A stretch of DNA of 64,000 nt, from positions 2,232,001 through 2,296,000 of the forward strand of contig JACAXG010000124.1 of NCBI GenBank assembly GCA_018881555.1, written 5' to 3'. The notes under the pieces are model-generated. The model had not been told where the DNA came from and made no database searches. It worked only from the letters and a program-made list of their open reading frames with translations. This document shows, in pieces, positions 10,636-23,100 of this stretch (position 1 is the stretch's first letter; every line of letters begins with the position of its first letter). Made by a program: the position numbers and the translations under genes. Source of the DNA: Amblyornis subalaris (Eukaryota > Chordata > Aves > Passeriformes > Ptilonorhynchidae).

Positions 10636-11035
10636 CTATCCTGTTAAACAGAAAGACAAAACACATTCCTGAGAGCCTGTTCTAATCTTGGTTCTTTGAG
10701 AACCAAGGACTTTCACTGTCCCATGTCTCATAAAAATGTAAACAAAAGTAGGCTAGAAGCTAAGTGGGGGGGGCTTCAGTAGGAGGTTGAACCAAGGGGT
10801 ACAATTACTTCATTACCTGAACTTCTGATTGGGAGATTGGGGTCAATTATGCTAATTTGTTAAACTTATAAAAGTGCCAAAGTCCTGTATCACATGTGCA
10901 TTTCGGGTGTGCATGTTGTGTGCATTATTGCCATAAATGTACCTGGAGGCTTTCAATAAATGGCAACTGCTTTATCACTTTAATGTTGTTTGGCTTCTGA
11001 TTTTAGGTGGCTGAAAAAGGCATCATTACATTACA
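10636..11035 (+). mobile_element. Probable solo LTR of an ERVL-like endogenous retrovirus
   Basis: Has LTR-like architecture on the plus strand: a TATA-like cttataaaag near 10867 and a polyadenylation signal (caataaatgg) near 10957. The sequence gtgcatgttgtgtgcattattgccataaatg is similar in style to avian ERVL LTRs. No internal genes are next to it. The ends are uncertain because no clear target-site duplication was found. Confidence 0.55.
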
Positions 11036-11106
11036 AGTTAGTGCCTTGCGTATAGCTTAGATTTCTATTTCAAATACGTTTGCACAGCCTTCAGAGTTCT
11101 TCTTAC

Positions 11107-11175
11107 TTAATAATCTTCTGTATCACCAGCACAGATAGCAAGTAAAGCACTTTCATAATGCCCTGAAGCAAAATG
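11107..11175 (-). CDS. ANXA10: ANXA10 coding exon 12 with stop codon
   Basis: 69 nt after acceptor TCTTGCAG. Encodes [18 protein letters not shown] and TEDY, then TAA (human ends CAGDAEDY). The LTR-like element begins about 70 bp beyond the stop, antisense to the transcript. An ATTAAA on the minus strand (10984-10979) is a weak candidate polyadenylation signal. Confidence 0.94.
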   Translation of the reverse strand, partial: HFASGHYESALLAICAGDTEDY

Positions 11176-14100
11176 CTGCAAGAAAAAAAAATAAAAAAAA
11201 AAATCACCATTTCTGTGACTGTATGTTTTCCGAATTTTTATTTTCTTGGTGTATGACAAGACTAGACTGTTGTAAGATTTTGTAAAACATTACACTGTTT
11301 TCATAAGGGTTCTAGGCTGATATTTTTTTTTAAGTTCGTATGCCTTGGCCTTTGGTTGCTTGGGCACCTAGAAACAATCTACCTTTGAAAGGCTGGATCA
11401 AATCTTCTTATTCCTTTTCAAGTTCAATACCAAAAATTCATGAGCAATTTTGTAAAGTTGCTGCACATGTTGCAGTTGGATTATAGCAACATAACAAATG
11501 TAGTGTCTTAGCAAGAATCATTTTTTTTTACAATAAACAGTCTCAAAGTTTTAAGATACAGACCACAAGTATAAGAGGAATAGGTTTTGTGAAGGTATCA
11601 GCTAAGCACAAGGATAAAACCAGATATTTATTTCAGTTTTGCACAAAAGTGGTATCAGCCTAGCCTTGCAGAACAATGTGAAATAAGATGTTACCAATTA
11701 GTGTAGAAACCATTCATACAAACTCCTGTTCAGCACACACTGTCATGCCCTGTTTATATACACCTCTTGCAGTGGGGAGGGGCAAAATCACAGAGAATGA
11801 GTTGGAAGTCACTGCTCACTTAGTCAAATCGAACTGAGACACTGAAAATGCACTATTGTTTTTGCACATTGCTGTTTTGTTTTGTTTTGTTTTAAACCAA
11901 TTGGTTAAACAGAGTGGCACAGTCTGTGTGATACTAGTGCTGAATACATGCAAAAGTTTGTAAAAACTTACTTTAATGTCATGGAAGAGTGATTTCCCAT
12001 ATCTCTCTTTGTATCGCTGTCGTATGTTCATCAAGTCAATCTCACTCCTGGCAATGAGAATCCTAATAACTGTTTTATTGTGAAACCCAAAGTCCTAAAA
12101 TGAAAAAAGATGAGAAGAAACTTGACAGTTGGACAACGTGTTAGCCTATCTGTGTATGCTCATATTAATGTTTAATAGATAAAGAGAAGATATACCCATA
12201 TAGGGTATATAAGTATATAGCGTATATAAGATATACCTATAAAGGTATCCTAGACTTTAAAGGAGACTAAGCATGTAAGGATTTTATTCTAGAGAGTTTT
12301 CATGTGCTCAAATAATAGAATTCGTGTTACTGAATAACAGGGGGTCACCATATGCCAGTGATTTATCCATGCACTAAAACTTTTAAAAAAGGAAAATCTG
12401 ATGAACTTTTGTCAGTATTCTTAGGAATTCAATTTTAGGTAGCAGTTGTGACTGTCATTGTGGAGTCCATTCAGACTATAATGAGGCCAATAATCTTTTA
12501 CAACAACTGCTGCCTCGTGAATTCAGGGACATTTTTAACCATGGATTTAGAATTCATCTCCCTTGTGTCCAGACATGTTTTATTTTGACTGTTTCTAAAT
12601 AAATCTTCATATTGTAATTGTGTGGAGAATGGGGACATCTAGTGGCAATAAAAGTAGTCAAAAGAAGTTAGCAGTTACACAAAAATTAAAATAATCTGCA
12701 TGAAGTCCTACAAAGAAATATGACCATTTGTCTTTATGCAACATTAATTCATTATTTAATTTTTAGCTATACTTATTAAATCTCTAGAGACAAAAAATTG
12801 TATAGTAAGAAAAGTGCCCATTGAGTTCTGCATGGCAGGGGGAAATATCATCCATGGAAAAGAAATGCCTTCAATTAAAAAAAATTGACAGTTACCATAC
12901 AGATATTTTTTTTATGGTATCTAAATACTTAACCTTTTACTTTTACTGCTGAATTCTAACAAGTTGCTTAGGCACTACTGCTCTGAAATTTATGTAGGTA
13001 GCAAGAGTTTTAAAACATGCAATCACACCCTTAAGATTGAAGAGACTGATTGTAAGTGCTTGTTTAAGATCAATCAAACAAACAAATAGAGAAGCTGCTT
13101 TTTATGACATGAAGAAGAGTGACTACTTACATGAATGGCATTATAAAGTCTGTAAGCAAAGTAGGAAGGCTTGTCACGAATGCAGAGAACTAGGAGGGAA
13201 GAGTTGCAACAGGTAAACAGAAGATGATTATAAAATAATTTCTTGTGTCTTTGGGCTCCTTGAAATATAAAGCTGGGTAGTGCTGTCCATGACTCGGCTT
13301 AAAATTAAGCTACCAATGTTCACTAACATAACTATATTTATAATTTCAAAAGTTTAGTACTTGTTTTGGGTGGGTCCTCATTGCTGTTGCATCGAAGGGC
13401 CTATAAAATATCAGTGAATACACTTACATGACCTATTTGTAGAAATATTATTATCCTTATTCTATGAAGGACATGAAATGTACATAAAGCTTGAAACTTG
13501 TTTGTATACCACTGAAGTCCTGAAAACTTTTCTGGTTATTTAATATGTATAAAATCAGTTGGAAATTCAGTTACCATTGATCATACAAAATTTTTTAACA
13601 AGTAAAAAGTAGATATTGGTTCTGCTCAGTCAGAAGCTAATGCTCCATAGATACATTTTTAGATTTACACAAACATGGGAAAGTAGTTAATATATTGTTT
13701 TCTAATTATCTCTGAAAATTTAATTGCACAATATAGGAGATTAAAGTGGATAAAATATCAGAAAAAGAATATTCTTGATGCACAAGAGATAACATACTAG
13801 ATACTTATGAAGAGATTACTGGTAGTAAAAATAATATCTTTACGTTACCTATTGCAACGAGTAATTCTTGGAAGTATCCATCGTAACATTCATTAATGGC
13901 ATCTACTATGTCTTGCCCAGAGATATTTTGGAACTCCTGGAAAACTTGGGGGGAAGAAAAAAATCTTGGTTTATTATAGTTCATTAATAATGATCAACTT
14001 GATTTTTTTGTTTTTTTTCCTTCCTTCTCCCCAGTATTATAACTATTGAGTTTATTTTTTCCTCTTATTATTTTCAGTGTTTCATGATGTTTGTATTCCC

Positions 14101-17100
14101 CAGGTAAGGCAATCTAAATGAGTAGCCTGAAACCTGCCTTCCAGAACATTCTCCTCTGGGTTCTTCAGTCTGCATGCCACATGTCTAGCAACATCTGTTT
14201 ATGAAACTTCCTTGCTCGGCTTGGCTAAAACTGGCGAGAGATTCACGGATTGTGGCAGGAAACTATGGCTTGCATGACATGCACACTCTGCATGATGCAG
14301 GTATCCAGACACGCAAATATACAGGGTGTGCTTTCTCCATTAGGGAACAAGTAAAATTTTTTAGCTCACTGCTTACCACAAAACTTATGGAGTACTACAG
14401 TACGGGCAGAGCCCTCAAATCTCAGGCAGAGAGCAGAATGTAAAGCAGGTGTGTTAATCTTGTCATCACCAGATGAATGAATTTGTTGAGCCATGATAGC
14501 GAAGTAGTTTTAAGCTACTGTTAGAAGTTGACATAAGAAATACAGCTGGCTGCACAGTGATAAACTTGTCAGCAGAGAGTTTTTCCACTGCAGAGCAGAA
14601 ACTTAGACTTGTCACCAAACAGATACAATGGGTTTCTTTTTTACAATAGAATATTTGGATAAGCTCACATAAATTTCTTGCAACCTGTAGTTATGTCTGA
14701 TTTTCTATTTGAAACAAAAATGGCCCTTATGTTTCTGTGTGTATGTTCATTACGGCAGAGTGGATATGACCACTGAAGTGCTCCCATCAAAAACTTCTAT
14801 GAAACTTCTGGGGAAAAGCTTCAACACAGCAATGTGTTTTCACATACAAATATTTTTTGAAAATACTCCATCCAGCTCTCCCAAGGTGTTTCCCCTCATA
14901 GGAGTTGCTTAGGAAAAATGAAGAAAATAGTTAAGAAAAATCTCTCTCATTCTGTTGTGTCGTGTAAACTCAGTGCAGCCGTAGCATTTGCCTTTCTTTG
15001 GTCATGCATTCTTCCCTGGGTTATCAGACATCCTGATGCCTGTCTCTTCTGTCTACAGCTGTCAGGATTCATCAGGCAAAGTTCAGTTGTGCATTACTTC
15101 CAAATTCCCATTAACATCAGCGGGAGTCTGAGAGCTCCAACAGTTCACACTTAGGTTTCAGGCTAATGTCCTGCTGCACACTGACCATCTTGGTATGCAA
15201 AGCATAGCTTTATTAGCAAGTCAGATTTTTCCTTTCCACTTTATGTTCAAACAGCTGAACTGCTGGATTACCCATCCACAACTGCTGGTGACTCCTGTTG
15301 CAGAGAATCATTTGCAGCATGTTTTTGTGTTCGCCTGTCTTCTGCTGACATGCTTCCCATAGAATCTAATATATCAGGAAAAGGAAAAAAAAATGTGGAA
15401 TATTTTATGTCCTGAATTGCTTTTCAATATTTGTTTTTATTTTTGTTTTTTTTTAAATGTTCGAGAAGTTCACATTTGAGCATATTTACCGTTGCATCCT
15501 GAGCAGCTGTAGAAGGGTCTGCATATCCTTCCATCCTTGTTCCCTGAGGGAAAAGAGAGATACATTTTCTTCAAAAGTTATATGCTAAATCACTGTAGGA
15601 ATATAAAGTTCTCTGTATAAAGCTATGTTGAATTTCTTGAGATAACATATATAGGCTTTTAGGTTGGATCACTATATTCCATGGTTGAATTTGCAAATGT
15701 AGAAAATAACTTCGTCACATTATGTCTTAATTTTCTTTAATAAGAGGAACTCTGGAATGACAAACGGTCTTGTGAGAGGAAAAAACAGGGGAAATGGATA
15801 AGCCTATCCCATTTTTAGTCTCATTTTAAATAAGCTTTCACCTGATCACCACAATCCCACCACCATTTTCAGACTTATGGATGTTATATTGCTTACTCCA
15901 ATATGTAAGTCTGAGGGGAAAACAAGGATAAGAGTAACATTTGCCATTCACTGATTAGTTCTTATCAATATGCATATTGCCAGAAGAATCTTTTCTCAAT
16001 TTTTTTTTTCTCTCAGCACAAGCTCTTAGGAGCAAGCTCATCAAATAATGGAGATTTTGCTTGCTCATAATCATTGTCTAAAATTGACATCCATGACTAG
16101 GAAATTTCTCGATGACTTTGATACACGAACTACAGAAGAATACTTCTAATTTTCCCATACATTTAATAGCTTTTCAGTTACACAAAACAAGCTAAATTTC
16201 ATAAGCATACTATGATCTGAATTATATAGTTAGAAAAAGAGAACACACTTCTCTCGAAATTGCTTTTTTAACCACAGTCGTCTTGTATGGGTACAAATCA
16301 GCCTTGGTTGCAGAACTCTTAAGAATCTCTAGCTCATGTAATCACTGCTTTAATCGTATGTGTTTGAAGCAATTCAGTTTAAAATTTGCAGTCATGTTAC
16401 CTTATATTTAAAAGGGAGGGTTAAAGTTAGGTATTGGCTGTCAGCTTGTAGATTGACTGATTTTTAGTTCTTTTTTGTTAAAAATGTTAATTTATATTTT
16501 AATTAAATTGTGAGAATTTCACACAGTGAAATTTCTAGTAATAAGATAAATTATTTGAAGCATTTTAGTGAAGCATAATTTGAAGCATATTATATGACTG
16601 CATAAAATTGCATACACAAGAAAACGAAGGAAATAAAGACAGGCAAGTGAAAAATAAAGTAACTTTAATAGTATTCTACATGAGTCAAATGCCCACTTTC
16701 CCCAGTAACATTTGTGTAATTATATTTTAAATTGTAGCAAATTATCATATTTCAATTAATACCTCAAAAACGAGAATTAGANTAAAATCTGTTTGTCTCA
16801 GACTAGAATATTAATTAGCCCGAATTTGAAACTCTTGTAACTCTGTTAATTTCTTTAGGAAGGACTATAACTTCTAATCTGCCTCAGGCTGGACATGAAA
16901 ACCATAAATACAACACTATAGCAATTGAACAATTTGCTCGGCATATGCGTAGCATGTTTACTTCTCTCTGTAGTCTGGTGTGTGTCATCAATCCCAAAAC
17001 TTAATAGAAATCAAAGCAAAAGGTTTCTGCGAAAAAGCATTAAAGGATGCGTTGGAAGTGTTGCGTGGTTAAAGAACTAGAAAGGGTGTGTTTTGATGAA

Positions 17101-20100
17101 ATATCACTGAGTTTTAATATAAGATCGTATCCAAACATGAGTAATTTGACTAACAATCTTTAGAAGTATACAGTATCACCGAGTGAAGTTGAAATTTCCT
17201 GCAACTCTTCCTTATCTTGAGAAAAACAGCAGATCTTGTTAGCTAAGATGTTGCTGATTTCAGGCCTCTTTATCAATATCTGAGGTTTAAGAAAATGAGG
17301 ACTAGTCATGTATAATCTGAGATTATTTTAAATTTGGTTCATTTGATGGGTAAAGTATGTCCCATTGTTTTAATAAAGATGAGAAGTGAGGTTGCTTAAC
17401 CTCTAGCTCTTCATTTATAAATAAGGAAAAATTTTCATTATTAGGGAAAAAACATCCAACTTGAGAAAAAATATTTCCTGTTTATATCTTCTACTTTTGA
17501 AACTTCTGCCCTTTGAGCCTTAGTGAAGCGTCCTGCTATTTCAAATTTTTGTAGGAACTTTTTCCCCAGACATGCATGTACATAAAAATACAGATATACC
17601 TTATGTATGGTGTTATCCCCTGGCAATCCTTTTGTCATTATTTGTTACTCTGGTTTACAAACGATGTTAAAGATACTGAACACAGTGACTACAATGAGAA
17701 TGGGAGCTTGTGATCTGACAAGGATGACCACTTCGTTGTGTATACTACAAACTGGTAAAACTGCAAAAGTTGGTGTGTAAAAGTGACACTTTGCAAAGTG
17801 CAAACATGCTGTGATTTAGCATATGCAGTAGCACAAAGAGCATCATATTTTAAACAGAAAACTCTTTAATACTTTATTTCTTAGTCAAATGTGAATATAT
17901 CTCCATTTTCACGATGTTTTGAATGGATTATGATAAATTCTAATAATGGAGAAAACACATGCTTTAAAAACAACAATCTCATTTGTACATGCAAGTAAAC
18001 TCCTTTTGAGATGAGACAGATGGAGCAGAGGGTCAGCAGTTGAATACTCAGGGGACTTTATGAAATAATCTGTTTACCTTTGCCTCCATCTGATAGCCAA
18101 AGTCTAAATCAGAGTACCTGAAGGAATTCAGTTTCTCTTCCTCATCTGCTTTCCTCCTGCCTCTTGTTCAAGTGTAGCACTATTGAACTAGCTTTAATCA
18201 CAGTCACCTTAAAGTGTAAAACTTATCAAATACTATCAAAAGTCATTATGAATCTTTTAGAAATATAGGTCATGCTGCTTGTTTCTACAGTACCTGAGCA
18301 AGGTTCATGAGTGTATCTCTGAAGTGCCCTGAAGTCTCAGAATCGATATCTTGTTGAAGATCAGTATTATATTCTAGGTTAAACAAAAAACATATAATCT
18401 AAATCACAGATGAACATGCTCTGAATAGTACAAATGAAGATTATCAAATAAAGGATAAATAGGTTTCAAATACTTGTTCATTTTCTCAGGTGTTTATTCC
18501 ACTAGGCAGGTTCTGCAGGGACCTGGCCGTGGGGCTGGCATGTCTGTCTGGCCCTGCTGGGGGCCCTCAGCTGCTGTCCCCACTCAGCTGCCCATCCACC
18601 CACCTTGCTTCAGCCTTTTGTATATAGTTATGGGAGAGGATGGGGTAGGGAACTAGTCGGTACTGAGGAGTCATTTTTGTAGTTCTGTTTGTTCATGTGT
18701 TCTAATACCTCCAGAACACACATAGTACAACAGCTACTGTGCACTGGTTAAAAAACATTACGCATTAGGTAGGCTTCTTTCATCTGGAAGATCTCCATAT
18801 TTGATCTTGAGGCTAATATNTCAATTAGACATTTTTCTTCTGTGTCTACTCCCTGTGTGGAAAGAAGTAAATATGAAAAGATGTTATGTAGTAGAAACCA
18901 CGATTTTAAGAAGAAAGCCATGCTGTCCTTATCAGCACTAACAAAAGAATAGCAGTCTCTACTGGAACAGTGCAGAGTGTACTTTTGCATAGTCTACCTA
19001 CTTAAGTAGAAAATGACTTTAACAATAAATCCCTATATTTCAAAAGTATTTCTGCTTAATTTGAATTTCAGCATGTACATTAGCAAGTGGGGAATGAAGC
19101 AGGACTAGTGTCGACAGAAAAATAATGGGAATAGTTTTAGAGTTTTAGTAAGAATTTAGGGTTTGCTGAAAGAAATCAGGTTCAGAGATTGAGCATATGT
19201 TCCCGGCAAGTGTTCAGGAAATCTGAAGTACACATGAGCAAAGCTATTATGTTTGTCTTCTATCTTGTCCTTGCTTCTTTTCCTTTCTTCTTTTTTTTTT
19301 TTTTTTTAAATTTATTTAGGAATGCTACAGTCTGTAATGTCTACCATAGAACTTAGTATTAAAGGAAAACGTCATGGCCATACATGCAGTGCTGCCAATC
19401 ACTGTATTTTCCCACAGGATTTGAATTAACTTTGTAAATTTCAATTGACATAAGATGCAGTGCATATGCTGCTTTTGATATGTGCATGTGTAATGCAGCA
19501 TTTGGGATAATGGGAGAACATTAGAGCCTGTAGATACAGATGGCCTATTTTTTTTACTTTGACCGTAAGAATCCAGGTCAGGATAGAATACTGTATGAAA
19601 GTTCAACTTTGAGCCACATTTAGAAAAAAATAAACTTTGGCAATCTTGTCAATAATGTTAATAAAAGACATTATTCCTTTGTTACCAATGATATTTCAGA
19701 ATCCTTATAATCCCAACTATAATAATGACATATCAGTAGTTCTAAAAAGTACATTAATTTAAGTGTCTGAAGAACAAGAAAAAACTGTTAATATCTTTTT
19801 TGCAGGGAAGGAATTCTCAAAATTGGCAAGATAGATCATCTTGCTCAAAGTCATATAATGTCTCTTGTGACAGTGGACAGTAGCAAATATTCGTGGAAAG
19901 AAAAGGAAAATAGTGTTGAACTCTGATATGCTTTCCTATCTTACAGGAATTGGCAAATCAGGAACTTCCTGGGAAGGATTATTATTTTCAGTAGCCAACA
20001 GTGAACTTATTTTCAAATAATTTTTTGAAGTCCCTTATGAACTAATTTGTGCTTTTGGTCTCCACAATGCCCTGTGGGAATGAATTTCCCCATTTAATTA

Positions 20101-23100
20101 CATGATGTTTGAAAAAATGTTTTTGTTTGTTCCAAAACTTCAGTTGCATGAGGATCACAGTCTCAGGTCCTGGGATGAAAAGGAAATGGGCAATCAGTTC
20201 TGTTTGAGTGGAGTGATCATTGCTTTGTCACAGAGTAATTTGTAAGTGTTTTTGCAAAGACATGTTCTGCTGAAGAAGTATTGGTCATTTCAGAGGTGGA
20301 GTCTTAGTACATAGCACTGGCTGTGGAAGTAAATTTGTTTTGTAACATACATAAATGCTTGCAGAAACAGCACCTTACATATTCCTGTATAAATATTTCT
20401 TCATTTACTGAGTTTACCATGGGTGTTCAATGGGTTGTATTTGTTACATGACAAGGATATTATTTATGCTAGTTTTAGCATACCAATGAATAACCTTAAA
20501 ATAGCATTGTATTTCTAATGACTAGTGGACTACTTGATAGTACACTACTCCAGTGTACTAACTTTTAGTAGTTTATCAACCAATCAAATGTCAAAAAAAT
20601 TAATTTAACATATTTTCAGTACTGTAATTAATGACTGCAACTCTAAGCAATTCTGAATTTGACAACGACCTTCAAGGCATGCCAGAGCTCGTGAGCATCA
20701 TAGGAGGCAGGTGGATACATCAAGCCAACCATAACTTCTTTGAAGTGATGAGAGAGATTCTCTTTTAGGTCTGTTATCAGATCCTGGAGAAAAAAAAAGA
20801 AAATGCATAAGCAGGATTATTTCAATAGTCACCCTTTATTAAGACAGTTTAAAAATTATAAGTGGTTTTCTCTGTAAATGATTAAGGGTGAACTGTTGAA
20901 GATTAATTCTGGCTAAGCTTAAGTAAAACCAAATTCTTTTAAATAGTACCTGCTTGTTCTACTATTATGAGCAAGATGAGAATTGATGCACAACCCAGTA
21001 GACCACAATGGATTGTTGGTTTTTGGTTCATTAGAATAGAGAAGAAAATGCAAGTGTTTAAGTGCAACTATTACTTAAAGTCTTGGAAAACTGAATATCA
21101 CAACAGAGCATCTGCAGCTTCCCTTAACATATGCCCTGTGCAACTCTGTGGGAGGCAAGCACCTTTGGAAGATGAATCTCATAGAACACAGGTGATTTCT
21201 TGTGCTTTTTTCCGTGTTACTCAGCATGCGAATAATTTAAAAAATCATCTGTATTGCTCCTAGTACATAAAAATATCGGCTTTGGATTGCTGGAAGGTTA
21301 TGTGCTTCAATTTAGGTATATTTTACATTGACACTGAATTCACTATTTTTGACAGATGCTGGATTAATAATAAGGAACCCATTCTTTCCCGTGTCATGTC
21401 TCAGTTCTTGCTTTTCAGGTAGCTGAGTAATGGATCAGTTTCCTCCCCATTTTCTCTGTTCCTGGTAGCATCCTTCAAAACACTGCGAATGCCAAAGGCT
21501 TGTTAGCTTACTGTTGGTGTTTCTGATTGAGGATACTTGTGCACTCTGTTTAATATTTTGTGTACAGAACTAGACACCTGTCAGATATGTTCTGGTCTAT
21601 GTCTGAATTGAAAGAAGTGCCAGAAACAGTTCCCATGGAACAGTTTCTCATGAAAACTATTATGTTTTCAGAGCTGCATCTTTTTCAGGCCTGTACTTTG
21701 ATTTTGATACATTTCTGAATATAATTAAATTAATAGCTAGAGTAGCAATGAAGGATGACATATGCACATTTAAAATTAAATTTATGACAAAGAAACATTC
21801 ACAGTCTTCAGTGAATGCACATTAGATGCATTTGACAACCACTAAATCACACATGGAGTAGAAATTAATTCATTAAGACATTTCACTTCTGACAATATGC
21901 TTGTGGAAAAATGGATTAATAATACAAATGGATACTACTTAAAAATTACTCCTGCAATCAGAGCTAAGGGAAGTGAAGTATTGAAGTATTGAAAATAAGA
22001 GAAGACAACTCTAAGCTGTAATTATTTTAGTTTCCTTATCATCTTTGCTGTATGAAATCCTCGAAGGCTAATTGTTAGAAGGAATCTTAAAGCTTCTCTG
22101 TATGTCTGAATCATGCAGCTAGTTCAGGTCTTCCTTTTCTTTTTTTTATATTTCTCTTCTTCTAATGTGTCACAGTTTACATTTGTCTAATGAATGGGCA
22201 TAGTGGCTACCATATTGAGCAGACTGAAGTGAAATAAAGAGGGAAGAGGATTGGACCAACAGGTTTGCCATAAATTGAACTGAGAAGTTTAAAACTGCTG
22301 TAGACTTGCCATGTATCTTCTCTGTCCTGCGGTATTTACGACTCATAAACTGAGGCTGCCAAATGGCACATTTGCTCAATGTGGTATAACTAGTAGGACA
22401 GGTGACAGCCAGGGAAATGCTATGTGTGCTAAATCAGCTTTCAAAGCACACACTGCAGCAATTCAAGGCAAGATACATCACACTCTTGGTGCGTTTTTTT
22501 GTAAACTGTCAAGAGTATCATGATGTATCTTGCACTGTAAAGTATACCCAGTACTTAATGAATTAATTTAAATTAAATTTATGTGTGTATTGCAGTACGT
22601 TCCATGAATTTCAGAATATTCTGTAGCCCATTGCTGGAATACGAAAACAATTTTCTTGCCTTTCCCTTCTATTATTATTCATAGATTTAGAGACTGATAT
22701 TCTTAAAAAGGACATCTGAGGTTTTCTTTGGCTTTTTTCTTTCTTTCTTCTAGATCTTTAGATCTGTGGCCACAGGCTTTATAGCACTTTTGGTTGACTC
22801 AATATGGCTGACAGAGGTATGAATTTAAAGGTGATGTTCTTTCATAGGGATTTATTGATTTGTTTATATTTTTATTTTTGATTTGAAAAGAAAAACCAAC
22901 TACATCAGTGGTGAGCAAGTCAATAATTATTCTCTGTGAATATGAAATAACTCCATTCCTGAAGGACATTTGCCAATTCTTTATTGCAATATTGTAGGTG
23001 TTATTTTTAGATCATCTTCATGTATCAGAGGGCAGAAATTAAAGATAAAAACATGATACGGAGCTTTTAAATGTTTTCGCTTGTTAAAATGATAGGTCCG

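Noticed and set aside
14201..14443. 80-codon plus-strand ORF in ANXA10 intron 8
   Set aside because: No recognisable family, and antisense to an intron; length is compatible with chance.
18490..18610. GC-richer patch inside ANXA10 intron 5
   Set aside because: Considered as an extra exon or repeat; no phase-compatible splice sites join it to ANXA10 and no repeat family was recognised.
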